Part shown: piece by piece, positions 6,795 to 15,369 of the stretch | Layout: the number at the start of each line of letters is the position of its first letter | How positions within the stretch are numbered: the stretch's first letter is position 1 | Assembly: GCA_965603365.1 (NCBI GenBank) | Contig: CBFDCR010000061.1 | Coordinates: 1 to 32,723 of the forward strand | DNA length: 32,723 bases | Reading direction: 5' to 3' | Origin: JAHELQ01 sp965603365 | GTDB taxonomy: Bacteria > Acidobacteriota > Aminicenantia > UBA2199 | Position numbers and translations under genes: made by a program | The notes under the pieces: generated by a model | Databases searched by the model: none | The model's input: only the letters and a program-made list of their open reading frames with translations | What the model was told of the DNA's origin: nothing

Positions 6795-8114
6795 ATGAAA
6801 TTTTATGACCGGGAAAAAGAATTAAACGAATTGGAACAATTGTATCTCCAGGCGGAAAACAGCGGCCGCATGACGGTTCTGACCGGTCGGCGGCGGGTGG
6901 GGAAAACGCTGCTCTCCCTGAACGCCAATCGCAGTCATCGCTATATTTATCTATTTGTCTCCAAAAAGTCCGAACCTTTGCTCTGTATGGAATTCCTCCA
7001 GGAGATCCGCAAAGTGGTTGAGGTACCGGTAACAGGGGAGATTCGCAGATTCAAAGATATCTTTAAATTAATTCTGGAACTGTCTCGCCATGAACGTTTT
7101 ACCCTTATCGTGGATGAATTCCAGGAGTTTTACAATATTAATCCGGCTGTATATTCGGAAATCCAGAACCTGTGGGATTTGTACAAAGCCCAATGCCATC
7201 TAAACCTGATTTTTATCGGTTCGATTTATTCGCTGATGCACAAAATATTTGAGAATTCGCGGGAACCGCTGTTCGAGCGAGCGGACCGCCTGATGTTTAT
7301 TCGGCCCTTCAAAATTAAAGTAATCAGAGATATACTGCAGGATTACGGGGTATCGGATATTCGATCTATTTTTGACATGTTTGTCTTCACCGGCGGCGTT
7401 CCCCGGTATATAGAGATACTTTGCCAGAATCAGGCCCTATCGTTTGGCGAGATACTGGACTTTTTGCTGGATGAAAACTCCCCCTTCATCAATGAAGGTA
7501 AAAACCTATTGATTGAAGAGTTTGGCAAGGACTACGGCACCTATTTCTCCATCCTGGAATTGATCTCAGTGGGCAAGACCGCCCGGACAGAGATCGAATC
7601 GATCTTAGAGAGTAATGTGGGGGGATATCTGGAACGATTGAAAAACGACTATGCCATTGTCTCCCGGGTACGTCCTATCAATGCCCGCCCCAAATCCCGC
7701 GGTCATAAATACCGGATAAACGACAATTTTCTCAACCTGTGGTTCCGCTTTATTCACCGCAATCGATCGGCGGTGGAGACCGGCAACTTCGACTATATCA
7801 AGACTATTTTTGAACGGGACTATACCACCTACTGCGGACATTTGCTGGAGAAATTTTTTCATCAACTGTTTGCCGATACCAGACAATACAATCGCATCGG
7901 TTCCTACTGGGAGCGGGGCAACCAAAACGAGATCGACCTGGTGGCGATCTCCGACCTAAAAAAAGAAATGACGATTGCCGAAATCAAATTCAACAAATCC
8001 AGGATCCGTCTGGAACAACTCAAGATGCGCGCCCAAAAGCTCCTGGATTCTTACCCCGGTTTCACCCCACACTACCTCGCACTCTCCCTCGACGATGCCG
8101 CCGATTATCTGTAA
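6795..8114 (+). CDS. P-loop ATPase with DUF234-like C-terminus
   Basis: A 439-residue protein of the 'ATPase domain predominantly from Archaea' type. It has Walker A GRRRVGKT (31-38), Walker B FTLIVDEFQEF (about 107-117), an FIGS sensor segment, and FTGGVPRY, a helical-lid signature of this family. The C-terminal half fits DUF234 (INDNFLNLWFRFI) and ends with a PD-(D/E)XK-like core (NEIDLVAI ... TIAEIKF). The substrate is unknown; the nuclease-like core is widely seen in this family but activity is unproven. GGAGG at 6781-6785 precedes the ATG at 6795 and is embedded in the inverted repeat. Together with the ATPase at 3521 it flanks the MASE3 and glutaredoxin genes. Confidence 0.87.
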   Translation: MKFYDREKELNELEQLYLQAENSGRMTVLTGRRRVGKTLLSLNANRSHRYIYLFVSKKSEPLLCMEFLQEIRKVVEVPVTGEIRRFKDIFKLILELSRHERFTLIVDEFQEFYNINPAVYSEIQNLWDLYKAQCHLNLIFIGSIYSLMHKIFENSREPLFERADRLMFIRPFKIKVIRDILQDYGVSDIRSIFDMFVFTGGVPRYIEILCQNQALSFGEILDFLLDENSPFINEGKNLLIEEFGKDYGTYFSILELISVGKTARTEIESILESNVGGYLERLKNDYAIVSRVRPINARPKSRGHKYRINDNFLNLWFRFIHRNRSAVETGNFDYIKTIFERDYTTYCGHLLEKFFHQLFADTRQYNRIGSYWERGNQNEIDLVAISDLKKEMTIAEIKFNKSRIRLEQLKMRAQKLLDSYPGFTPHYLALSLDDAADYL

Positions 8115-8135
8115 ACGGCACAGCCATCAATGAAC

Positions 8136-8164
8136 TTGACAAAATCCTTGTTTTCTTATAGAGT
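8136..8164 (+). promoter_or_regulatory. Predicted promoter of the HEPN / double-NTPase pair
   Basis: -35 TTGACA (8136-8141), 17-bp spacer, weak -10 TAGAGT (8159-8164). A second TTGACA follows at once (8164-8169) but has no -10 at a proper distance. The SD is AGAGG at 8183-8187, 9 bases before the ATG. Confidence 0.45.
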
Positions 8165-8196
8165 TGACATAACAGATGATAAAGAGGAAATGACTG

Positions 8197-8616
8197 ATGA
8201 CGCCACCAAATACGTTTGACGAATGGATGAAGTTATCAAAGGAACGTCAGGCCGATGCAAAAGCAATGTTAGAAGACCGCAAAGAATCTATTGGCCCAGT
8301 ATACATGGCCGGTTATGCAGTCGAGACCAGCTTGAAGGCACTCTTAAGAAAAAAGAATAAGGAATTCCCTAAAAGTGGTGCCGAAGGCCATAATCTAAAA
8401 AATCTATGGCATGAATCTGGATTCCGACTGGGTGACATTAAAGATAAAAGGGGAGAAAAATCCTTCTTCATAAGCGAATGGGGGACCCATCTCCGTTACG
8501 AAATTTCGCTTCCATCAGCATATGATTCTGCAACCTTAGTAAGGGCTGCTGGGGATCTATCAAGCTGGATTCAAAAGCAAATCCGGCGCAGTAAATCGAA
8601 GAGAGAAAAATTATGA
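8197..8616 (+). CDS. HEPN-like domain protein, probably non-catalytic
   Basis: A 139-residue helical protein. GYAVETSLKALLRKK fits the first long HEPN helix (E-x-slKALL), GHNLKNLW fits the 'gHdL' loop, and LRYEISLPSAYDSATLV fits the final RY...A helix seen in HEPN proteins beside ATPases or nucleotidyltransferases. The Rx4-6H RNase motif is absent, since no His follows the Arg in the last helix. It is therefore more likely a binding or adaptor HEPN than a toxin RNase. It overlaps the 874-residue NTPase gene by 4 bp (ATGA), so the two should be made in fixed ratio and probably interact. The C-terminus is strongly basic (KQIRRSKSKREKL). Confidence 0.7.
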   Translation: MTPPNTFDEWMKLSKERQADAKAMLEDRKESIGPVYMAGYAVETSLKALLRKKNKEFPKSGAEGHNLKNLWHESGFRLGDIKDKRGEKSFFISEWGTHLRYEISLPSAYDSATLVRAAGDLSSWIQKQIRRSKSKREKL

Positions 8617-11237
8617 AAAAAGAAGATATTTCTTTAAAAATCGAACAAAACTTTGAAATGGCAGGATGGCAAATTGATGAGTTAACGATACAGCCAGATC
8701 CATTTACCGGGTGGCAAATCATGATCGTCTCACGAGATTTTGAAGGAAAGAACTGGAAGGAACGCAAAGATAAAGCTCTTGTTGGGCTTGATGCTCTTCA
8801 GATCGAATGGATGGAACTGTTAACCCCGACAGAGCAAAAAGGGATTGGAAGTCTCCCTTTTGATTCAAATAGGCTGAGCCTTCCCCTCTGGCCCGAGGCC
8901 CTGGCACAGGGGAGCCTCCTTGAAGCCGACAAAAAGCCAATCAAGTTTTTAAGTAGCCTGGATGAAGATATCCATCCACCTGTAATTGCCACATTTTATT
9001 CGCTCAGAGGTGGGGTGGGCAGATCAACCGCGCTCGCTTATACTGCCCATATTTTGGCGTCCAGCGGTCGAAAAGTCGTTTGTGTGGACATGGACCTGGA
9101 AGCGCCGGGTATTACTGCCCTATTCGGTAAGGAGAAAGAGATTGAAGAAGAAATGGGATTAATTCACCTCCTCCTGGCCTTCGACCAGGGAGAGACACCG
9201 GATATCGCCAAACATTTGCTGCGGGTCTCCGAATCTTACGATCTATACTGCCTTCCCGCCGGGAAAACCAGTGCCAATTACGCCCGTCTCTTACGCTTCA
9301 TCGATCCGGAGTCATGGTATCGGGAAGATCATAATCCCTTGCGGGAATTGATGGACCATTTATGTAAAAAGCTCCCCTTTACACCGGACGTCATTTTAAT
9401 GGATTCCCGCACCGGCATTACCCAATTAAGTGGCCCAATGTTATTTGACCTTTCGGACATTTCAATTATAGTATTCTTCCCTCACCCACAGGCCAGAACA
9501 GGCACAGAAGCACTGGTAAAAGCACTTTTGGCCGCCAGGACCAGAAGGGATTATACCCCGGAGATCCGCTTCCTGGTTTCGCCAATTCCGCCAAGTAAAG
9601 CACCAGAGGTGGTGCGGCGATATGAACACAGGGCCGTAGAATGGATTTCAGACTGGCTTTCCCCCTGGAAGAATTCACCTTTTCAGAATGAGGACATACT
9701 GGAAACAGATATCACGCACTTCGTGCCTTACCTCGAAGTCATTGCCACCTCTGATCAAATCCTCTCCGATAATGATGTGTGGGATAATTATAGGGAGGTG
9801 GTTGAGTGGATAGAACGATTTCTTACAATGCCTGATAATAAAGTAATCCACGACTTTCCAATTCCAGAGAAGACCAATATACTGACAAATTTTTCATTCT
9901 CTACCGGAATGGCAGAAGACCAACAAGATTTATTCGAAACTTTTGTGGAAACCGACTCAGTAAAAAAAGCGCTGTCTCCTGAAATCCCATTGATATTGGG
10001 CAGGAAAGGAACAGGGAAAACCGCCGTATTTCGCCGCCTTTCGGAAGGAGAAAATCAAGATGCCTTTATCGTCACCCCTCCTCCTGCCTTGAGTAGAGGT
10101 CACAACTTTTTTTTAGATATTAGCGGTTTCAAAGAAATTGAACGTACTCTTAAAAAGACAGAAGCCGATTGGAGAGAATTCTGGACCATATACATATGTT
10201 TAATCTGTCACGATAAAATGCTTGAAAGTAAAAATAAAGTTCCCCCACCTCCAGATAAAAGCATTAATGCCCTGTTAGAGCCAAAACCCAAAAGTTCACT
10301 GGAAGTAAATAATCTAATCGAAAAATTTATAAATGTGCCTAAATATGGCCTCATTGCCAACGATTGGTTTTTAAAGTTAGATAGAGCTGCAGCGGTTGAC
10401 ACAATGTTGCTTTTTGATGGATTGGATACTGGATTCGGGCATCATGAAGAAGACCGAAAGCGACGGAAGGAAGCACTGGAGGGGCTGTTTACATTTATAA
10501 CTGACAGCGGCGAACGCTTAGAAAACCTTAAATTCAAAATAATGCTCCGGGAGGATATCTGGAAAAAATTAAAATTTGAAAATAAAAGCCATTTTTTCGG
10601 CCGCACAGCACAATTGAAATGGGCGGATCAGATATCATTCCTTAAAATAGTCCTTAAACAAGCAATGAGGAATGAATCTTTTAATACAAGGTTGGACAAC
10701 AGGATCGCCTCAAGAGATATAGAGTTTTGGGGAGAGCAGGAGGTTATTACCGCCTGGAACCTACTGGTGGGCGAACGAATGAGGGGCGGTCAAACTGCTT
10801 TCACCAGGAATTGGGTCTGGAAGCGGCTGGCGGATGGAAATAACGATCACAGTCCCCGATACTTGCTTCAGTTACTCCATGAAGCGGTAGATTGGGAGAA
10901 AAGGGAATCCAGGCGAAACCCTTATCACAGAAGTATTATTCGCCCCAGCGCACTCAGCAAAGTTTTCCCCGAAGTATCCAAACAAGCATTAGGGGCTCTT
11001 AGAGATGAAGAGTTTCCTGAATTGGCAGAACTAATGACTGCCCTAACCGAAATTAGCTATACGCCTGTTAATGCCTCTCAACTAAATAAAAGAATTACAT
11101 CCCATGACCTGGTCAACTTAGCCATTGAGGTGGGGCTGCTGGGAATTTATGATAGCAGTGAAGAAGAGATCAACCGCTATAAAGTACCAGAAATATACCG
11201 CTATGCGCTGGAGATGACAAGAAAAGGTCAGGTTTAG
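8613..11237 (+). CDS. Double NTPase: RGGVGR-type ParA/MinD domain fused to STAND-like P-loop domain
   Basis: An 874-residue protein. Residues 1-122 are an unrecognised N-terminal domain. Residues 125-400 are ParA/MinD/SIMIBI-like: deviant Walker A RGGVGRST (132-139, both usual lysines replaced by Arg), switch I DMDLEAPG (159-166) and Walker B-like ILMDSRTG (261-268). Residues about 420-670 hold a second NTPase with canonical Walker A GRKGTGKT (463-470) and Walker B LLFDGLDT (599-606), resembling Sll1717-type/STAND P-loop ATPases. Residues 670-874 are helical and unassigned. No effector domain is obvious. KGGVGR-variant ATPases are known from signalling and conflict gene clusters, so with the HEPN partner a defence or stress-response role is plausible but unproven. 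The organisation suggests a sensor (N-terminus), a switch and an oligomerising ATPase. Confidence 0.75.
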   Translation: MKKEDISLKIEQNFEMAGWQIDELTIQPDPFTGWQIMIVSRDFEGKNWKERKDKALVGLDALQIEWMELLTPTEQKGIGSLPFDSNRLSLPLWPEALAQGSLLEADKKPIKFLSSLDEDIHPPVIATFYSLRGGVGRSTALAYTAHILASSGRKVVCVDMDLEAPGITALFGKEKEIEEEMGLIHLLLAFDQGETPDIAKHLLRVSESYDLYCLPAGKTSANYARLLRFIDPESWYREDHNPLRELMDHLCKKLPFTPDVILMDSRTGITQLSGPMLFDLSDISIIVFFPHPQARTGTEALVKALLAARTRRDYTPEIRFLVSPIPPSKAPEVVRRYEHRAVEWISDWLSPWKNSPFQNEDILETDITHFVPYLEVIATSDQILSDNDVWDNYREVVEWIERFLTMPDNKVIHDFPIPEKTNILTNFSFSTGMAEDQQDLFETFVETDSVKKALSPEIPLILGRKGTGKTAVFRRLSEGENQDAFIVTPPPALSRGHNFFLDISGFKEIERTLKKTEADWREFWTIYICLICHDKMLESKNKVPPPPDKSINALLEPKPKSSLEVNNLIEKFINVPKYGLIANDWFLKLDRAAAVDTMLLFDGLDTGFGHHEEDRKRRKEALEGLFTFITDSGERLENLKFKIMLREDIWKKLKFENKSHFFGRTAQLKWADQISFLKIVLKQAMRNESFNTRLDNRIASRDIEFWGEQEVITAWNLLVGERMRGGQTAFTRNWVWKRLADGNNDHSPRYLLQLLHEAVDWEKRESRRNPYHRSIIRPSALSKVFPEVSKQALGALRDEEFPELAELMTALTEISYTPVNASQLNKRITSHDLVNLAIEVGLLGIYDSSEEEINRYKVPEIYRYALEMTRKGQV

Positions 11238-11249
11238 GAAAGCCTATTC

Positions 11250-11279
11250 TTCAACTTTTATCTCACTTTGTTGTATAAT
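11250..11279 (+). promoter_or_regulatory. Predicted mfd promoter giving a leaderless mRNA
   Basis: -35 TTCAAC (11250-11255), 18-bp spacer, consensus -10 TATAAT (11274-11279). Only six bases separate the -10 from the ATG at 11286, so transcription should start at or next to the start codon. No separate SD is present. Confidence 0.6.
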
Positions 11280-11285
11280 GGCGGT

Positions 11286-14200
11286 ATGTTGGAATATGTG
11301 TTTAGTGATCGGCTGGCGGAGCGGCTCAAATCTACCGGGAATACGACCGTCGAGGGGGGGGACAGGGATTTGGCCGAGCTGTATGCCGCCGGAGTCGCTG
11401 CCCTGCTGGAAAAAAACATCATCTGGGTGGTGGGGGAAAACGAAGACTTCGAGGAGAAGGAGGCCCGGTTAAGGCTGTGGTTGAAATTTTTTGACCTGGA
11501 AGAGGTGCATATTTGCCTCTACAAACGACCTTTCGAAGACCCCTACATCCACAACAGTACCGACTGGAAGGCCCTGGACCACAAGGCGAAATTGATCTCC
11601 CGCCTGCAAAAGGGGCAGAGATGCCTGATCCTGACCACCCTGTCGGCCCTGAGTATCAAGATCGAAGACCCCGGCCGCTTCGACGACATGGTGTTTTCCC
11701 TAAAAGTCGGCGCCCACCTAAACCGGGATGACTTTACGGGGGAGATGATCGACCGGGGCTACACCGTCAGGGAGGCGGTGGAAGAGAAAGGGGATATCGC
11801 CTGGCGGGGCAGCATCGTGGATATTTTCCCCCCGGGGCAGTCCAATCCGCTGCGCTTCGAGTTTGAAGGCAGTTCGGTGATCTCCATCCGCACCTTTGAC
11901 CCTGAAACCCAGAGCTCCATCCGCACCGCAACCGGGGCGGAACTGCCGCTGGCCCGGTTCTTTGCCGAGTTCGAGGACGCTGCGGAATACCTGAACAGTG
12001 GACAGAGGGGAATGAAATTCTTGAGCGAAATCGTGGGGGATTACCGGCTGGCGGCAGCCGACATGCGGCAACTGAGGGCTGAATACCACAAATTGATGGA
12101 CCACTACCGGAAAATCTTCCAGATTGCCCAAAAAAAGAAGAAAGCCGGCAAAAGCCCTAAGGATATCTTCACCTTCCCCATCGACAGGCATCCGCTGTTA
12201 AGCATCGACGAGACCTATGACCGGGTGGCCGGTGAGACGGAAATCGTGAGATTCAAAAAAGGTATTGTAGATTTACAGGAAGAAGATATAGACGCCGTCA
12301 AAGAAAAACTGATGAGGCACCGTTTCCGTTTGCGGGTATTCTCCCCGGCCAGGGAGATGGAATACCATTTAAAGCAGTACTTCGGGGATTTCGACTTCTA
12401 TGCCTATCCCCTGCCCTGCTCCTTTGAAAACAGCCGCACCCGCACGCTCTTCCTGACCCGCCAGAACTTCCGGTTCCTGGAAAAGCCCAAAAAACAGAAG
12501 GCCCAACGAAGCGAAGTGCTGGTCAACGAAATCCAGAAGAACGACTATGTGGTGCATCAGAAACACGGCATCGGCCGGTTCGTGGGCTTTCACCGCCTCC
12601 AGTTGAAGGGGTTTGACCACTTCCTCTCCCCCGATTACCGGAAAACCGGCCGGGGAGCCGACGGGAGTGCCACCGAATTTTTAAAAATCGAATACCAGAA
12701 TAGAGAGTACCTCTACGTACCGGTCTACGAACTGGGGGAGCTGAGCAAATACGCGGCCTTCGAGGGTTCTGTCCCCGGAATCGACCGGCTGGGGGGCAAG
12801 TCCTGGCAGCTCAAGCAAACGAAGGCACGAAAGAGTATGATCCATTTTGCCAGAGAATTACTGAACCTGTACGCCCTCCGAAAATCCATCAAGGGGCATG
12901 CCTACGCCGGCGAGCCGGAATTGGAGACCCAATTGCAGCAGCACTTTCAATATGTAGAGACGGAAGATCAGAAGAGGGCCATCAGAGACGTATTAAGAGA
13001 CCTGGAAGCGGCATATCCCATGGACCGCCTGGTTTGTGGGGACGTGAGCTTCGGCAAGACCGAGGTGGCCATCCGGGCCGCCTTCCGGGTGGTGAGCAAC
13101 GGCAAACAGGTGGCCTTCCTGTGCCCCACCACCATCCTGGCCTTTCAACATTACCACACCTTTCAAACCAGGCTGGCCCCCTTCCCCGTTAAGGTGGCCC
13201 TGCTGTCCCGGATGGTTCCCGGAAAGGAGAGGGAGGCGGTGGCCGGAGAAATGGCCTCGGGAAAAATCGATATCGTGATCGGCACCCACGCCCTGCTCTC
13301 CCGGGATATTCAATTTAAAAACCTGGGTCTCTTCATCATCGACGAGGAACAGCGGTTCGGGGTCTTTCAAAAGGAGACGTTAAAACAGAAGCAGGAAGAG
13401 GTGGATGTGTTGAGCCTCTCGGCTACCCCCATCCCCCGCACCATGTCGCTGTCACTGTCTGGCCTCCAGGATATTTCCCTGATCCGCACCCCCCCTATCG
13501 GCCGTCTGGCGGTCAAAAATTATGTGGGTTATTTTTCCCGCGAACTGGTGGTGTCGGCGGTCTTAAACGAGGTGGAGCGGGACGGCCTGGTTTACATAGT
13601 GTACAACAACATCGACCGGATCCATTCGTTCAAAGAATGGCTTCAGCAGTGGCTGCCGGAAATCAGCCTGGGCGTGATCCACGCCAGGATGAAGAACGAG
13701 GCCATCGAAAAAACATTAATGGATTTCATACACCAAAAATTCCGGGTTCTCATCTCCACCACCATCATCGAAAACGGCATCGACATCCCGGCGGTGAATA
13801 CCCTGGTGGTAATCCGGGCCGAACGATACGGCCTGACCCAACTGTATCAACTGCGGGGCCGCATCGGCCGCAGCAACCGGCAGGCCTATGCCTACTTTTT
13901 AGTATCCTCCCCCCACATCCCGGATAAGGCAAAGGCCCGGCTGGATGCGGTCAGGGAGTTCTCCGACCTGGGCTCCGGTTATAAACTGGCGGAGTTTGAC
14001 TTAAAATTGAGGGGAGCCGGGTCCCTGCTGGGCAATAAGCAGCACGGCCATGTGGAGGCTTTGGGCTTCGATTACTACCTGGAACTGTTGAACCGAACCA
14101 TCAAAGACATGAAAGGGGAGACGGAAAAGAGACGGGAGATGGCGTTCAACATCCACTTTTCCTATTCGGTGGACCGGGAGTACATTCAAAACGAGGTGGA

Positions 14201-14579
14201 GCGTATTGCCTTTTACCGCAGCGTGATCGAAGCGGAAAAACTCGAAGGGTTGGAGGAGATCAAACGGGACTTGATCGACCGTTACGGCAAGCCGCCGGCC
14301 GGCGTGGAGAAGATATTCTTCGTATCTGCCGTCAGGGTCATCGCCCGTCAGCAGGGCTTCGCCGGGGTGGACCTGTTCGAAGACCGTCTGGTTATCAGGT
14401 TTTCCGATACTTCCCCCTCAATCCGTCGACTCACCGGGCTGCTGGATGGGCGGTTGACCGGCCAGGACACCATCGAATTTGCCTTTCACGATCTCCAGGA
14501 TTTTGTGCTTAGATTTACCGACTCTCTTGCCGGTAAACAAAAAGCCAGGGGGCCCGGTAAAACTAACGGGGCCCCCTAA
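11286..14579 (+). CDS. mfd: Transcription-repair coupling factor Mfd
   Basis: A 1097-residue protein (typical 1100-1180). Mfd removes RNA polymerase stalled at lesions and recruits UvrA. The N-terminal UvrB-like region spans about 1-340. The RNA polymerase-interacting domain starts near 412 (NDYVVHQKHGIGRFVGF). The translocase follows with Walker A GDVSFGKT (about 585-592), LCPTTILAFQH, DEEQ (about 686-689), LSATPIPRTMSLSL, STTIIENGIDIP and the QLRGRIGRS motif VI near 855. The C-terminal TRCF domain lies at about 950-1080 (ERIAFYRSV, LIDRYGKPP). The Walker A has Ser where most Mfd proteins have Gly (GDVGFGKT). ATG 11286 is preferred to an upstream in-frame TTG/ATG at 11268 because a consensus -10 overlaps that region. 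Confidence 0.97.
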   Translation: MLEYVFSDRLAERLKSTGNTTVEGGDRDLAELYAAGVAALLEKNIIWVVGENEDFEEKEARLRLWLKFFDLEEVHICLYKRPFEDPYIHNSTDWKALDHKAKLISRLQKGQRCLILTTLSALSIKIEDPGRFDDMVFSLKVGAHLNRDDFTGEMIDRGYTVREAVEEKGDIAWRGSIVDIFPPGQSNPLRFEFEGSSVISIRTFDPETQSSIRTATGAELPLARFFAEFEDAAEYLNSGQRGMKFLSEIVGDYRLAAADMRQLRAEYHKLMDHYRKIFQIAQKKKKAGKSPKDIFTFPIDRHPLLSIDETYDRVAGETEIVRFKKGIVDLQEEDIDAVKEKLMRHRFRLRVFSPAREMEYHLKQYFGDFDFYAYPLPCSFENSRTRTLFLTRQNFRFLEKPKKQKAQRSEVLVNEIQKNDYVVHQKHGIGRFVGFHRLQLKGFDHFLSPDYRKTGRGADGSATEFLKIEYQNREYLYVPVYELGELSKYAAFEGSVPGIDRLGGKSWQLKQTKARKSMIHFARELLNLYALRKSIKGHAYAGEPELETQLQQHFQYVETEDQKRAIRDVLRDLEAAYPMDRLVCGDVSFGKTEVAIRAAFRVVSNGKQVAFLCPTTILAFQHYHTFQTRLAPFPVKVALLSRMVPGKEREAVAGEMASGKIDIVIGTHALLSRDIQFKNLGLFIIDEEQRFGVFQKETLKQKQEEVDVLSLSATPIPRTMSLSLSGLQDISLIRTPPIGRLAVKNYVGYFSRELVVSAVLNEVERDGLVYIVYNNIDRIHSFKEWLQQWLPEISLGVIHARMKNEAIEKTLMDFIHQKFRVLISTTIIENGIDIPAVNTLVVIRAERYGLTQLYQLRGRIGRSNRQAYAYFLVSSPHIPDKAKARLDAVREFSDLGSGYKLAEFDLKLRGAGSLLGNKQHGHVEALGFDYYLELLNRTIKDMKGETEKRREMAFNIHFSYSVDREYIQNEVERIAFYRSVIEAEKLEGLEEIKRDLIDRYGKPPAGVEKIFFVSAVRVIARQQGFAGVDLFEDRLVIRFSDTSPSIRRLTGLLDGRLTGQDTIEFAFHDLQDFVLRFTDSLAGKQKARGPGKTNGAP
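14547..14577 (+). terminator. GC-rich hairpin over the mfd stop codon
   Basis: AGGGGGCCC (14547-14555) pairs with GGGCCCCCT (14569-14577) around a 13-base loop. The right arm runs into the TAA stop. There is no T-run after it, so it is a weak intrinsic terminator or a 3'-end stabiliser. It is also readable from the minus strand after the gene at 14631. Confidence 0.45.
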
Positions 14580-14630
14580 TATCTATGTTGGGGTGGGAAG
14601 TGATATATCAACAGGAGGACGCAGATTTTC

Positions 14631-15353
14631 CTATGATTCGTTAAGGTGAAAATTCAGGTTAATCGATGATTGGGCCGCGGCACCGGCGGCGTCACTCACC
14701 TTGAACCGGATCCGGACGCCTTCGGGATACTTTCCCAGGGTCTCCTGATCGATGAACCAGTCGATCTCACCGGTTTCGCCGTCAAGATCGATGTCCGCCT
14801 CCACGGGAGAAATCAATTCGTAATACAACCGGCCGTCGGAATCGGGTAAAGGGTCAGGATCCCGGGCAAAGATCCTGTAATGGAAGTTGCCCGGGATCCT
14901 ATAATGACCTATAGGGGGAAGGTTCAAAAGGGGAGGTGAATTCAAAACCGTATAATGAAACTCCACTTCCACCGGCCGACCATTTTCATTCATGGTCTTC
15001 AACCGGCAGCAGACCTGATCGCCGGCCCGGAAGTGGTCTTTAGCTAACACATTGTCAACGGCCTCTTCGATTCTCCGGTTATTCACAAACCAGCGGTACT
15101 CACCATCTCTATTCAGAGGCTTCAGGCTTTCGGGATCAATCACGATATCCCGGCAGGAGAAGACATTGACGAGGAACCTGGAATATCTCTGTACCAACCG
15201 GACGGAGGCTTGCCGCCGCGGCGCCGGAACCTCTTTCTCAATCCCTGCTTTAGCAGGCGCGATCTTCCGATTGAGATCTTCCGGCCCACGGGGCTGGTGT
15301 TGAATCTGCCAGATCATCACAAACATCATAAAAGTGAAGACGATGTATTTCAT
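14631..15353 (-). CDS. Secreted or anchored protein of unknown function in the pilX-pilY1 operon
   Basis: A 240-residue protein with an N-terminal hydrophobic signal or anchor (IVFTFMMFVMIWQI, residues 4-17). A Pro/Arg-rich linker and two possible beta-rich domains follow. The last about 85 residues (FARDPDPLPDSDGRLYYEL ... GEIDWFIDQETLG ... VRIRFKVSDAAG) resemble Ig-like/cadherin-type 'putative Ig' modules with Asp-rich, possibly calcium-binding loops. I do not recognise a named family. It is the third gene after pilX and pilY1, 16 bp from pilY1. Its location suggests a periplasmic or surface accessory to the pilus tip. The upstream region shows no strong SD, so it may rely on coupling. Confidence 0.6.
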   Translation of the reverse strand: MKYIVFTFMMFVMIWQIQHQPRGPEDLNRKIAPAKAGIEKEVPAPRRQASVRLVQRYSRFLVNVFSCRDIVIDPESLKPLNRDGEYRWFVNNRRIEEAVDNVLAKDHFRAGDQVCCRLKTMNENGRPVEVEFHYTVLNSPPLLNLPPIGHYRIPGNFHYRIFARDPDPLPDSDGRLYYELISPVEADIDLDGETGEIDWFIDQETLGKYPEGVRIRFKVSDAAGAAAQSSINLNFHLNES

Positions 15354-15369
15354 TTTTCTGTCACTATTT

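Noticed and set aside
8197..8616. HEPN protein as an RNase toxin of a HepT type
   Set aside because: It lacks the Rx4-6H motif, and its partner is a large NTPase, not a minimal nucleotidyltransferase.
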